Both the position numbers and the translations under genes were made by a program. From Paracandidimonas soli (GTDB taxonomy: Bacteria; Pseudomonadota; Gammaproteobacteria; Burkholderiales; Burkholderiaceae_B): a DNA stretch of 64,000 bases. Position 1 is the stretch's first letter; the number at the start of each line of letters is the position of its first letter. The notes below the pieces were generated by a model that ran no database searches, was not told the DNA's origin, and saw only the letters and a list, made by a program, of their open reading frames with translations. The DNA lies in assembly GCF_004342005.1 (NCBI RefSeq), contig NZ_SMBX01000005.1, positions 186,001 through 250,000 of the forward strand, written 5' to 3'. Positions 1 to 8,437 of the stretch are shown here, in pieces.

Positions 1-1
1 G

Positions 2-1402
2 CATGCCGTGCGCGACGATATTGTCATGGCGACCGGGCGCTCCGACTACCCCAACCAGGTCAACAATGTGCTGTGCTTCCCGTACATTTTCCGGGGAGCG
101 CTGGATGTGGGCGCGACCACCATCACGCGCGGCATGGAGATTGCCGCCGTGCATGCCATCTGCAATCTGGCCAAGGAAGAGCAGAACGATATGGTGGCCG
201 CGGCCTACGGCACCTACGACGTGTCGTTCGGGCGCGACTACCTGATTCCCAAGCCCTTCGATCCGCGCCTGATCATGCGGATCGCCCCGGCGGTGGCCAA
301 GGCCGCCATGGCCGACGGCGTGGCTACGCGTCCGCTCGGCGACATCGAGGCCTATACCCAGCAACTGGAGCAGTTCACCTATCGTTCGGGCTCGTTCATG
401 CGCCCGCTATTCTCCATTGCGCGCCAGCTTGTGCGCGACGGCGGCAAGTCGCGCATCGTCTTCTCCGAAGGCGAGGAAGAGCGCGTATTGCGCGCTGTAC
501 AGGTCGTGGTCGATGAAAAACTGGCGCGTCCCATCCTGATCGGGCGGCCCGCCGTGCTCGAGGCGCGCATCAAGCGCTTCGGCCTGCGCCTGAGGCTGGG
601 CGTGGATGTCGATGTCACCAATCCGGAAAACGACGAGCGCTTCCACAAGTACTGGACCACGTACTGGGAAATCATGTGCCGGCGCGGCATCAGCAAGGAA
701 ATGGCGCGTGTGGAAATGCGTCGGCGGCTGACGCTCATCGGTTCCATGATGCTGCGCATGGGCGACGCGGACGGCCTGATCTGCGGCACCGTGGGCTCCT
801 ACGACGGGCACCTGCGCTTCGTGGACGAGGTGCTGGGCCATACCGAGGGCGCGAAGACATATGCGGCCATGAACATCCTGCTGCTGCCGGAGCATGTGCT
901 GGCCCTGGTCGATACGCACGTGAACGACGACCCGGACGCGGCGCAGATCGCGGAGTTCACCATCGCCGCCGCGCAGGAAATGCGCCGCCTGAACATCGAG
1001 CCGAAAGCGGCGCTGCTGTCGCGCTCCAATTTCGGCACGGACAGTGCGCGATCCGGCGGCAAGATGCGGGAGGCCCTGCGCCTGATCCGCGAGCAGGCGC
1101 AGGGCCTGGAGGTCGATGGCGAAATGCACGGAGATTGCGCGCTGGACGAAGTGCTGCGCGAACGCATCCTGCCGTCCACGACGCTGAAGGGCTCGGCCAA
1201 CCTGCTGGTCTGCCCGAGCGTGGATTCGGCGAACATCGCCTACAACCTGCTCAAGACCGCGGCCGGCGGCAATGTGGCGGTAGGCCCGTTCCTGCTGGGA
1301 TGCAAGGCGCCCGTCCATATCCTGACATCCAGCTCCACGGTGCGGCGCATCATCAACATGACGGCACTGACGGTGGTCGATGCCAACACACCGCGCACTT
1401 GA
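2..1402 (+). CDS. maeB: NADP-dependent malic enzyme, C-terminal part (5' end outside window)
   Basis: Oxidatively decarboxylates malate to pyruvate with NADP. The frame is already open at the first bases (H-A-V-R-D-D), so the N-terminal catalytic half lies outside the window. What remains begins with the conserved ATGRSDYPNQVNN stretch and FRGALDVGA of the malic-enzyme NAD(P)-binding domain. From about residue 140 of the fragment (RIVFSEGEEERVLRA onwards) there is a phosphotransacetylase-like domain ending in PRT. This fusion is typical of proteobacterial MaeB, where the second domain is regulatory rather than a working Pta. The stop overlaps the start of the patatin-like gene by 23 bases, suggesting translational coupling. 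The identity is clear; only the true start is unseen. Confidence 0.95.
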   Translation, partial: HAVRDDIVMATGRSDYPNQVNNVLCFPYIFRGALDVGATTITRGMEIAAVHAICNLAKEEQNDMVAAAYGTYDVSFGRDYLIPKPFDPRLIMRIAPAVAKAAMADGVATRPLGDIEAYTQQLEQFTYRSGSFMRPLFSIARQLVRDGGKSRIVFSEGEEERVLRAVQVVVDEKLARPILIGRPAVLEARIKRFGLRLRLGVDVDVTNPENDERFHKYWTTYWEIMCRRGISKEMARVEMRRRLTLIGSMMLRMGDADGLICGTVGSYDGHLRFVDEVLGHTEGAKTYAAMNILLLPEHVLALVDTHVNDDPDAAQIAEFTIAAAQEMRRLNIEPKAALLSRSNFGTDSARSGGKMREALRLIREQAQGLEVDGEMHGDCALDEVLRERILPSTTLKGSANLLVCPSVDSANIAYNLLKTAAGGNVAVGPFLLGCKAPVHILTSSSTVRRIINMTALTVVDANTPRT

Positions 1403-2603
1403 GGCATCCCCGCCCGGGCGCGGCCCGGTCGGGCTGATACTGACAGGCGGCGGCGCTCGCGCGGCCTATCAGGTCGGCGTGCTGTCCGCCGTCATGGACA
1501 TCCTCGACCCGCGGCGCGAATCCGGCATGGCGAATCCGTTTCCCATCATATGCGGGACATCGGCGGGCGCCATCAATGCCGCGGCCCTGGGCTGCAGGGC
1601 GCACGATCCGCACCTGGCGACCGACAGGCTGGTGCAGCTGTGGAGCAACCTGCGCACAGGGCAGATTTATCACGGCGACGCCGCGCGCCTGCTGCGCACC
1701 GGCGTCCGGTGGCTGTCCCTGCTGGCATTCGGCTGGATGGCGCCGGGGTTGCGGCAGCGCAGCCCGCGTTCCCTGCTGGACAACAGCCCGCTGCGCGACC
1801 TGCTGGCGGATTCCCTGAATTTCGACCGCCTGGCCCGCAATTTCGATGCGGGGCACCTGACGGCGCTGGCCGTGACCGCCAGCGCCTATACGACGGGCGA
1901 GCACATCACTTTCTATCAGTCGCACAAGCGCATCCAGCCCTGGCGGCGCACCTTGCGCCATGCGGAGCCGGCGGTGATCGGGGTGGACCATCTGATGGCC
2001 TCCAGCGCGATTCCGTTCGTGTTTCCGGCGCAGTCGCTGATGGCGCGCAAGCGCGCGTACTGGTGCGGCGACGGCTCCATGCGCCAGCTGGCGCCCATCA
2101 GCCCCGCAATCCACCTGGGGGCCGAGAAAATCTTCGTCATCGGAACCGGTTTCCGCGACGAAACGCACCCCGAAGAAGGAGAACAGACACCGGATTATCC
2201 CTCTCTTGCACAGATTGGCGGGCATGCGCTGGCGAATATATTCCTCGATAGTATTTCGATGGATATCGAGCGTGTCGACAAGGTCAATGAACTGCTTGCG
2301 CAAACCTCTGAAAATGGTTTAAAAATCGAGTCGCTGCGGCCCATATCGACTTTTGCCGTGACGCCCAGCCAGTCGCTGGACGCCATTGCACTACGGCATT
2401 TGTCGCAGTTGCCGAGAGCCGCCCGCGCCCTGTTCAGGGTGCTGGGCGTTTCGGCTGCCAAAGGGGCCCAGAGAGGCGGCGCCCTGATATCCTATCTTTT
2501 GTTTGAAGCTGCCTACACGCGGGAATTGATCGAGCTTGGTCGCGCTGATTGCCTGAGTCGTATGGAAGAGGTCAAGGCGTTTTTCAAGGAGGCGCAAGAA
2601 TGA
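1380..2603 (+). CDS. patatin-like phospholipase
   Basis: A 407-residue serine lipid hydrolase of the patatin family. The oxyanion-hole glycine loop GGGARAAYQVG is at about residues 23-33, the nucleophile elbow GTSAG at about 59-63, and the catalytic Asp in CGDGS at about 230, so the Ser-Asp dyad is complete. There is no signal peptide, which fits a cytoplasmic or inner-membrane-associated enzyme. The start at 1380 lies inside the end of maeB. The stop overlaps the ATG of the next gene as ATGA, so the three genes probably share a transcript. The exact lipid substrate cannot be read from sequence. Confidence 0.9.
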   Translation: MPTHRALEASPPGRGPVGLILTGGGARAAYQVGVLSAVMDILDPRRESGMANPFPIICGTSAGAINAAALGCRAHDPHLATDRLVQLWSNLRTGQIYHGDAARLLRTGVRWLSLLAFGWMAPGLRQRSPRSLLDNSPLRDLLADSLNFDRLARNFDAGHLTALAVTASAYTTGEHITFYQSHKRIQPWRRTLRHAEPAVIGVDHLMASSAIPFVFPAQSLMARKRAYWCGDGSMRQLAPISPAIHLGAEKIFVIGTGFRDETHPEEGEQTPDYPSLAQIGGHALANIFLDSISMDIERVDKVNELLAQTSENGLKIESLRPISTFAVTPSQSLDAIALRHLSQLPRAARALFRVLGVSAAKGAQRGGALISYLLFEAAYTRELIELGRADCLSRMEEVKAFFKEAQE

Positions 2604-3067
2604 TTCAAGCGCAATCACTGCAGATGATTCTCCAGGACGGCGGCATGCTGGATGCGTCCAAGGTCAGGCAGGACGAAGCCGCGGCGGCCGCGCAGAAGGC
2701 CGGCCTGGCGTTTTGCATGGTCGAGTGCGACAGGGCGCGCAGCCGTTCCGCGGTGTTGCGCGCCGTGGTCAAGGCCGTCGATTTCCCCGAGTTCTTCGGC
2801 GGCGACCTGGATGCCTTCTACGATTGCCTGTGCGATACAGTGCTGGACCAGAAGTCGGGCCTGCTGCTGTGGTTCAGCCGCCTGCATTCGGGCGATCCCA
2901 CCCTGCAGGAAGATGCCGAGGCGATCCTGGAAGTCGCCGCCAATGTGGTCGAGTTCGCCGTCAGCAACGATCGTGTCTTCGTCTATGCGGTCGATCATGC
3001 GGGCAAGCACCCCGATCCCGAGCCGGGCGTCGCGCCCACGCCTTATTCGGGGGCGGACGAGTCCTGA
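2600..3067 (+). CDS. barstar family protein
   Basis: A 155-residue acidic protein. Its central part, VDFPEFFGGDLDAFYDCL, matches the barstar fold signature, the region that plugs the barnase active site. Classical barstar is about 90 residues; this one has an N-terminal extension of about 45 residues and an acidic, Pro-rich tail. The start at 2600 is set by the AAGGAGG ribosome site at 2586-2592 and by its ATGA overlap with the preceding phospholipase gene. No barnase-type RNase is in the window, so it may inhibit an RNase encoded elsewhere or have another role. A hairpin terminator follows. Confidence 0.85.
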   Translation: MIQAQSLQMILQDGGMLDASKVRQDEAAAAAQKAGLAFCMVECDRARSRSAVLRAVVKAVDFPEFFGGDLDAFYDCLCDTVLDQKSGLLLWFSRLHSGDPTLQEDAEAILEVAANVVEFAVSNDRVFVYAVDHAGKHPDPEPGVAPTPYSGADES

Positions 3068-3099
3068 TTCCCGCTTTCCCTGCCAGGGGCAAGAAAACC

Positions 3100-3134
3100 A
3101 ATGGGCGCCTGTAATGACGCCCATTTGCGTTTTT
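3100..3134 (+). terminator. rho-independent terminator after the barstar-like gene
   Basis: A perfect 8-bp stem AATGGGCG/CGCCCATT with a 10-base loop is followed by TGCGTTTTT. It ends the maeB-phospholipase-barstar transcript and lies between it and the convergent rsmE gene. Confidence 0.8.
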
Positions 3135-3172
3135 GCCTGCCGGCGGCTTCGGGGAGAGGACCGTGGGAATCC

Positions 3173-3922
3173 TCAATCCAGTCCCAGCAGGGCGGTGGCA
3201 GCGGCAACCAGGGCGATGCCCGCGGTTTCCGTGCGCAGGACCCGGCTGCCGAAGCAGACCCTGGCGATGCCCTGCCGCTCCGCCAGTTGACACTCCTGCT
3301 CGCTCCAGCCGCCTTCCGGTCCGATGGCCAGGGCTACCGAGGGAGCGTCGGTCCGCAGCGTTTCACGCAATGCCAGGCCGCTGGGATGGCAAAGGAGGGT
3401 CTGCCGGTTGTCGTCGGCCTGCGCGGCGAATGCCTGCGCCAGCGTCACGGGCGGGCCGACCTGCATCAGCCGGTTCCTGCCGCATTGCTCGCTGGCCGAC
3501 TGAACGATGCGCTGCCAGTGCTGGCGGCGTTTTTCCAGGCGGCCGCCTTCCGGCTGCGGCGGGCTGCGCTCGGCAATGACGGGAATCAGCGCATGGACGC
3601 CCAGCTCTACCGCTTTTTCCAGGATCCAGTCCATCTTGCTGTTGGCGGGAATGCCCTGGATCAGCACCAGCGGAGTCGACAGTTCGTTTTCCGTATCGCT
3701 GCGGCTTTCCAGGCGTGCAGCCGCGGTTTTTCCCTGCAGCTCCAGGGTGGCGGGATATTCACCGCCCGAGCCGTCGAACAGTGTGATGGCCGTGCCGCTG
3801 CGCAGGCGCAGCACTCGTATCGCATGGTGCGCCAGGTCTTCGGGCAGGGTCAGCACGGTATTGGCTTCCAGGGGGGCGGGGCAGTAGAAGCGCGGGGCGG
3901 TTCGGTTCTTGCGCGGTGTCAT
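3173..3922 (-). CDS. rsmE: 16S rRNA (uracil-1498-N3)-methyltransferase
   Basis: A 249-residue SPOUT-class methyltransferase that methylates U1498 of 16S rRNA using S-adenosylmethionine. It carries an N-terminal PUA-like part (HHAIRVLRLRSGTAITLFDGSGGEYPA cut here at its core HAIRVLR) and the knotted SAM-site motifs AIGPEGGWSEQE near residue 200 and RVLRTETA near 230. The frame stays open much further upstream, but the start at 3922 (M-T-P-R-K-N) overlaps the mutM stop as ATGA and gives the family length. It is translationally coupled to mutM. Confidence 0.93.
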   Translation of the reverse strand: MTPRKNRTAPRFYCPAPLEANTVLTLPEDLAHHAIRVLRLRSGTAITLFDGSGGEYPATLELQGKTAAARLESRSDTENELSTPLVLIQGIPANSKMDWILEKAVELGVHALIPVIAERSPPQPEGGRLEKRRQHWQRIVQSASEQCGRNRLMQVGPPVTLAQAFAAQADDNRQTLLCHPSGLALRETLRTDAPSVALAIGPEGGWSEQECQLAERQGIARVCFGSRVLRTETAGIALVAAATALLGLD

Positions 3923-4752
3923 GGGGTCTTCCGTTGGCAACGGGAGCAATAGTACGTTGAACGCTGTCCCTGCGTCATGCGGCGGATGGGCGAGGCGCAA
4001 ACGCGGCAGGGCTGGCCTTCGCGCTCGTAGACGGCGGCGTGGATGGCGAAGTAGGCGCCGGGCTCGCCCGAGGCGTTCACATAGTCGCGCAGCGTGCTGC
4101 CGCCCGAGTCCAGCGCCTGGGCCAGGGTCTCGCGGATGGCGTCGGCCAGCCGCTGGCAGCGGCGCGCCGACAGCGTCCCCGACGGTGTCTGGGGGTGGAT
4201 GCGCGCCTTGAACAGCGCTTCGGAGGCATAGATATTGCCGACGCCGACGACGGGCCGCCCCGACAGCAGCGCCAGTTTGATGGGCTGCGACTTGCCCGCC
4301 AGGTGCCGGTGCAGGAAGGCGCCGTCGAATACAGGATCGAAAGGCTCGACGCCTAGCTGGCGCAGCAAGGGGTGCTGCTCGATCGGACCGTCCCGCCCGT
4401 CGTGCCACAGGACCGCGCCGAAGCGGCGCGGATCGTGCAGCAGCAGGCGCGCCGAAGGGAAGATCCATTCGATGTGGTCGTGCTTGCGACGTGGGCTGTC
4501 CATGGGGGCGCTGCGCAGGGATCCGGACATGCCCAGGTGCACGATCTGTGTGCCGCCGGGAAACTCCAGCAGCAGATACTTTCCGCGCCGTCCGCAGGAC
4601 AGCACGGGAAGATCCTGCACGCGCGCGGGCAGGTCCGGCGGTACGGGCCAGCGCATGCGGGGCTCATGCACGACCATGCGCAGCAGGGGCTGGCCGGTGA
4701 TGACCGTCGCAATTCCACGACGCGTCGTTTCGACTTCGGGCAATTCAGGCAT
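3919..4752 (-). CDS. mutM: formamidopyrimidine-DNA glycosylase
   Basis: A 277-residue DNA repair glycosylase/AP lyase that excises 8-oxoguanine and formamidopyrimidines. The N-terminus is the invariant MPELPEVE, with Pro2 as catalytic nucleophile and Glu3 beside it. The conserved lysine lies in GRRGKYLLLEF and the DNA-binding loop in GVGNIYASEALF. The C-terminal zinc finger is formed by CRVC and CSRC about 20 residues apart. All key residues are present. The gene is divergent from the TPR protein gene, and its stop overlaps the start of rsmE by four bases. Confidence 0.97.
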   Translation of the reverse strand: MPELPEVETTRRGIATVITGQPLLRMVVHEPRMRWPVPPDLPARVQDLPVLSCGRRGKYLLLEFPGGTQIVHLGMSGSLRSAPMDSPRRKHDHIEWIFPSARLLLHDPRRFGAVLWHDGRDGPIEQHPLLRQLGVEPFDPVFDGAFLHRHLAGKSQPIKLALLSGRPVVGVGNIYASEALFKARIHPQTPSGTLSARRCQRLADAIRETLAQALDSGGSTLRDYVNASGEPGAYFAIHAAVYEREGQPCRVCASPIRRMTQGQRSTYYCSRCQRKTP

Positions 4753-4849
4753 GAGGGGGTGCTAACATCGGCAGTTGGATAACATTATCGTATCTGCAAT
4801 CAGGCGAGCGGTCTTTCCGGCTGGCGCAGCGCCGCAGTTTTTTTCTTGA

Positions 4850-6634
4850 ATGAAACGCATATTCTCCCTGTTGATGGCATCGTTGTCGGTAAGCGCGGCT
4901 TCGGCCGCGGATATTGTCCAGCCATTGCCGCCCGAAGTCATTACCCGCAGCCAGGTCGAGCGCATCCATTTGCGGCCGGGGGAGTTGCCTCAGGTCAACC
5001 TGACAGCCGACATCCTGTATCGCATACTGGCCTCTGAAATCGCCGCCCAGCGCGGCTATTACGATCTGGCCAGCGGCACGCTGCTGGATCTTGCCAGGGA
5101 TACGCTGGATGCGCGCCTGGCGCGCAGGGCTTTCCAGTTTTCCATGGCCGACCGCAATTCGCAACGCAGCCAGGAGGCGGCCCGCCAATGGTCCTTGCTG
5201 GCGCCGGACGATCCCGAGGCGGAAGCCGCCGTCATGGCGCTGGCCGCGTCCCATGGGCAGACAGCAGGGCTGGCATCGGCGCTGCGCAAGCGCGTGCTGC
5301 AGTCCGAGAACCGCGAGCAGGCCATTGCGCAGGCGGCGGCCGTCGTCGATCGCATGAGCGACAAGCGGCTTGCGCTCCAGGTGCTGGAGCAGGCGCTGCT
5401 GCCGCACTTGCGGGAAGAAATGGCTGCGCATCTGGCGCTCGCCGATGCTGCGTGGGCGGCGCGGGATGCCGCGAGGGCGCTGGAGTCGGCGATGCAGGCG
5501 CAGAAGATCGATCCCTCGTCCGAGGCGGCTGCCCAGCGGGCCCTGGAGTACGGCATGGCGGTCGATTCGCAGGCGGCGCTGGCCAGGGCGGCGGCATTCG
5601 CCGATGCCCATCCCCGGTCCCGCAAGCTGCAGCTGATGCTGGTCAGCCGGCTGGCGGCCGACAACAGGCTCGACGAGGCCCTGGCGCGCATCGACGCCAT
5701 GCAGGCGCAAGCGCCCGAGGACTTCGACCTGCTTTATGTCGAGGCCGAGGTGAACATACGTGGCGAGCGCTATGACCGCGCCAAGGAATTGCTGAACGAA
5801 TACATCAATGTGCAGACGCAGCGCAGGCGCAGCATTGCCAACGACAGCGTCAGCAATGCGCTGGCCGACGCTTCCGACGCGCGCCTGCTGCTGGTGCGCA
5901 TTGCCGAGCAGGAGGGCAATCTGGACGACGCCATCTCCCAGCTCGGCCAGATCGACGATCCCGCGCTGCAGTTCCAGGCCAGGATCCATCAGGCGGTGCT
6001 GATGGCCAGGCAGGGTCGCATCAATCAGGCGCGCGACACCCTGGGGCGCCTGAGTCCCCAGGACGACAGGGAGCGCACGGTGGTGGCGCTGACGCTGGCA
6101 AGCATCTATCGTGATTCCGGCCGCACCGACGATGCCGTCGATGTCCTGGCCCAGGCGGATCGCGAACTGCCGGACACCGTGGAGATCAAGTACGACCTTG
6201 CCATGCTGTACGAGCGGCAGGGCAGGCTGGATGCGTTCGAGAAGCAAATGCGGCGCATCATCGAGATCGATCCGGAAAACGCCAATGCCTACAATGCGCT
6301 GGGCTACACCTATGCCGACAGGAACCGCCAACTGGACGAAGCGGGCGAGCTGCTGGACACTGCGCTGCAACTGGATCCCGAAAGCCCGTTCATCCTGGAC
6401 AGCGTTGGCTGGTATCACTACCGCATGGGCAATCTGCACGAGGCGCTGGATTATCTGCAGCGCTCCTACGAGCGCATGCCGGCGGCCGACGTCGCAGCCC
6501 ATTTGGGCGAGGTGCTGTGGGCACTGAAGCGCCGCGACGAGGCGCGGAAAATCTGGCACGAGGCATGGCGGGAGGATCCCGAGAACGAAACCCTGCTGAA
6601 GACCTTGCGGCGCTTTGGCGTGGAGTTCAAATGA
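4850..6634 (+). CDS. exported tetratricopeptide-repeat protein
   Basis: A 594-residue protein with an N-terminal signal peptide (MKRIFSLLMASLSVSAASAA) followed by a helical, alanine-rich body with repeated TPR-like units. The clearest are in the last third, around AYNALGYTYADRNRQLDEAGELLDTALQLDPES (key residues Gly-Tyr, Ala, Pro) and the following VGWYHYRMGNLHEALDYL. TPR arrays are protein-binding scaffolds; here the site would be the periplasm. The gene precedes lolB and ispE with overlapping stops and starts, an arrangement common in Burkholderiales, so a role linked to envelope or lipoprotein handling is possible but unproven. Confidence 0.85.
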   Translation: MKRIFSLLMASLSVSAASAADIVQPLPPEVITRSQVERIHLRPGELPQVNLTADILYRILASEIAAQRGYYDLASGTLLDLARDTLDARLARRAFQFSMADRNSQRSQEAARQWSLLAPDDPEAEAAVMALAASHGQTAGLASALRKRVLQSENREQAIAQAAAVVDRMSDKRLALQVLEQALLPHLREEMAAHLALADAAWAARDAARALESAMQAQKIDPSSEAAAQRALEYGMAVDSQAALARAAAFADAHPRSRKLQLMLVSRLAADNRLDEALARIDAMQAQAPEDFDLLYVEAEVNIRGERYDRAKELLNEYINVQTQRRRSIANDSVSNALADASDARLLLVRIAEQEGNLDDAISQLGQIDDPALQFQARIHQAVLMARQGRINQARDTLGRLSPQDDRERTVVALTLASIYRDSGRTDDAVDVLAQADRELPDTVEIKYDLAMLYERQGRLDAFEKQMRRIIEIDPENANAYNALGYTYADRNRQLDEAGELLDTALQLDPESPFILDSVGWYHYRMGNLHEALDYLQRSYERMPAADVAAHLGEVLWALKRRDEARKIWHEAWREDPENETLLKTLRRFGVEFK

Positions 6635-7221
6635 TGTCGCGGCATGGTAAAGAAGGCATGGCATTGGCCCGGCACGGCGTGGCTGCGTGGCTGTTGCCGC
6701 TGCTGGCGGTTGTATTGCTCGTGCTCGCCGGCTGCGCGGCGCCGGGCCGCATCGCCGGCGATGCGGGGCAGGCGTTCGAGCGCACCGGCCGCTTCTCGCT
6801 GACGGCGGAATCGCCGGGGCGGCAGTCTGAGGCGGTCCAGGGCGGATTTGCATGGCGCGACGACGGCCGTTCCCTGAGGTTCGACCTCAGCAATCCAATG
6901 GGCAGCGTGCTGGCGCGAGTGCGCGTAGAGCCCGGCGCCGCCATCCTGGAGCGCAGCAACGGCGAGCGCGAATACGCCGAGGATCCGGATGCCCTCGCGG
7001 CAAGCGTCCTCGGAGAGGCCATACCGGTATCGGGCTTGCGCTACTGGCTGCAAGGCCGAGCCGGAACCGGGGAGGGCGCGTCCCAGCCGGAATCCTTGCG
7101 GGAAAAGGGCTGGGAGATCCAGCTGTCGCGCTATGACGAACTCGGTCCGCGCCTGTTGCGCCTGAGCCGCCAGGACGGCGGGCGCCGGGTCCAGATGCGC
7201 ATCGTCATAGACAGCCAGTGA
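6631..7221 (+). CDS. lolB: outer-membrane lipoprotein insertion protein LolB
   Basis: LolB receives lipoproteins from the periplasmic carrier LolA and inserts them into the outer membrane. The 196-residue product has a positively charged N-terminus, a long hydrophobic segment and a lipobox LAGC at about residue 31, followed by a beta-rich domain (FERTGRFSLTAE, GGFAWRDDGRSLRFDLSNPMG) typical of the family. The start at 6631 overlaps the preceding TGA. The stop overlaps the GTG of ispE, the usual lolB-ispE linkage in proteobacteria. An ATG one codon later (6634) is an alternative start. Confidence 0.9.
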   Translation: MMSRHGKEGMALARHGVAAWLLPLLAVVLLVLAGCAAPGRIAGDAGQAFERTGRFSLTAESPGRQSEAVQGGFAWRDDGRSLRFDLSNPMGSVLARVRVEPGAAILERSNGEREYAEDPDALAASVLGEAIPVSGLRYWLQGRAGTGEGASQPESLREKGWEIQLSRYDELGPRLLRLSRQDGGRRVQMRIVIDSQ

Positions 7222-8234
7222 GCGGGAAGGAAGTGTTCGGTCTGCGCGACGGCGGCGGGGCGGAAGACGCGCTGCTGGATGTGCCGGCCCCGGCCAAGAT
7301 CAATCTGTTCCTGCATGTGGTGGGGCGCCGCGCCGACGGATACCATCTGCTGCAGACGGCGTTTCGTTTCGTCGATCTGTGCGACCGGCTGGATTTTGCG
7401 TTGCGCGACGACGGACGGATCGTCTGCGAAAACACGCTGCCCGGTGTCGCGCCTGAAAACGACCTGATCTTCAGGGCGGCGACCGCCTTGCGCGAGGCGT
7501 GCGGCGTACGTCAGGGGGCGAGCATACGCTGCCGCAAGACCATACCGGCGGGCGGCGGCCTGGGAGGCGGCTCCAGCGATGCAGCGACGACGCTCATTGC
7601 GCTGAACCGGCTCTGGCGCACAGGCCTGACGCGCGACCAGTTGTTGCGGCTGGCGTTGCCGCTGGGCGCGGACGTACCCATTTTCGTATTCGGGCGGCCG
7701 GCCTTCGCGGAAGGCATCGGAGAGCGGCTTTCCGCGCTGCCGATGCTAGAGCGTGCCTATGTCATTATCAAACCGGCTGCGGCCATTGCGACGGCATCGG
7801 TTTTTTCGCATCCGGATTTGACAAGAAATTCTCCTTCCTTCATAATGTCGGTCTTTGCTGATTGGCTTATGGCAAATAAAGCGGCGAATGATTTCGGAGA
7901 GGGTTCTGGAGAGAATCCTTCGGGGTCGATTTGCAGCGACGGCAAGATTGGTTGCGCTTACTTTGGCCGCAATGATCTCGAGCCGGTTGTCCTGGCGGAA
8001 AATCCCGGCGTAAGGCGGGTTCGTCTGTTTCTGGGTCAACTGGGCTTCCAGTCGCGCATGACCGGATCCGGCGCCTGCTTTTTTGTTGAATTTGCAACGC
8101 TTGCCCAGGCAAGGATGTGTCAGCAAAAAATTGCCGCTAAAATAGCGGAAACCGGAAAACGCGATGCGTTGATCGAAAATACCTGGGTATGCCAGGGCCT
8201 GAACGATCATCCATTACGGTACTGGATCGATTAG
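7218..8234 (+). CDS. ispE: 4-diphosphocytidyl-2-C-methyl-D-erythritol kinase
   Basis: A GHMP-family kinase of the non-mevalonate isoprenoid pathway that phosphorylates CDP-methylerythritol. Signature motifs are [21 protein letters not shown] near residues 23-43 (described by its key Lys, Asn, Asp and His) and the ATP-binding loop [14 protein letters not shown] near 110. The start is GTG at 7218, overlapping the lolB stop. At 338 residues it is longer than the roughly 280-300 usual. The extra length sits around residues 195-255, a locally AT-rich stretch between the HPDLTRN and RNDLEPVV motifs. The frame is intact throughout. Confidence 0.93.
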   Translation: MSGKEVFGLRDGGGAEDALLDVPAPAKINLFLHVVGRRADGYHLLQTAFRFVDLCDRLDFALRDDGRIVCENTLPGVAPENDLIFRAATALREACGVRQGASIRCRKTIPAGGGLGGGSSDAATTLIALNRLWRTGLTRDQLLRLALPLGADVPIFVFGRPAFAEGIGERLSALPMLERAYVIIKPAAAIATASVFSHPDLTRNSPSFIMSVFADWLMANKAANDFGEGSGENPSGSICSDGKIGCAYFGRNDLEPVVLAENPGVRRVRLFLGQLGFQSRMTGSGACFFVEFATLAQARMCQQKIAAKIAETGKRDALIENTWVCQGLNDHPLRYWID

Positions 8235-8242
8235 CAGTCAGT

Positions 8243-8319
8243 TGGGGAATCGCCAAGCTGGTTAAGGCACCGGATTTTGATTCCGGCATGCGAAGGTTCG
8301 AATCCTTCTTCCCCAGCCA
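8243..8319 (+). tRNA. tRNA-Gln (anticodon TTG)
   Basis: The 77 bases fold into a cloverleaf. The acceptor stem is TGGGGAA/TTCCCCA, the anticodon arm CCGGA-TTTTGAT-TCCGG has anticodon TTG, and the T arm has GGTTCGAATCC. The 3' CCA is encoded (8317-8319) after discriminator G. It lies between ispE and prs, an arrangement also common in related genomes. Confidence 0.95.
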
Positions 8320-8353
8320 CTTTTCAAGGCATGCGCAATGCCTGTCACGCGCC

Positions 8354-8399
8354 AAGCTGTTGAGTCGGCCCCCTGCCGGGGTGTTCTGTTCAACAGCTT
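8354..8399 (+). terminator. long hairpin between tRNA-Gln and prs
   Basis: A perfect 10-bp stem AAGCTGTTGA (8354-8363) / TCAACAGCTT (8390-8399) encloses an inner CCCC-TGCC-GGGG hairpin and is followed by a weak T-rich stretch (TGTCGTTTTA). It could end the ispE/tRNA transcript or act as a leader structure for prs; the poor T-run makes it ambiguous. Confidence 0.5.
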
Positions 8400-8437
8400 T
8401 GTCGTTTTATGCTGTGCAAAAAACTACCCCCACCATC

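Noticed and set aside
4745-6853. 702-codon antisense frame across the TPR gene
   Set aside because: It mirrors the coding strand codon bias and shows no motif.
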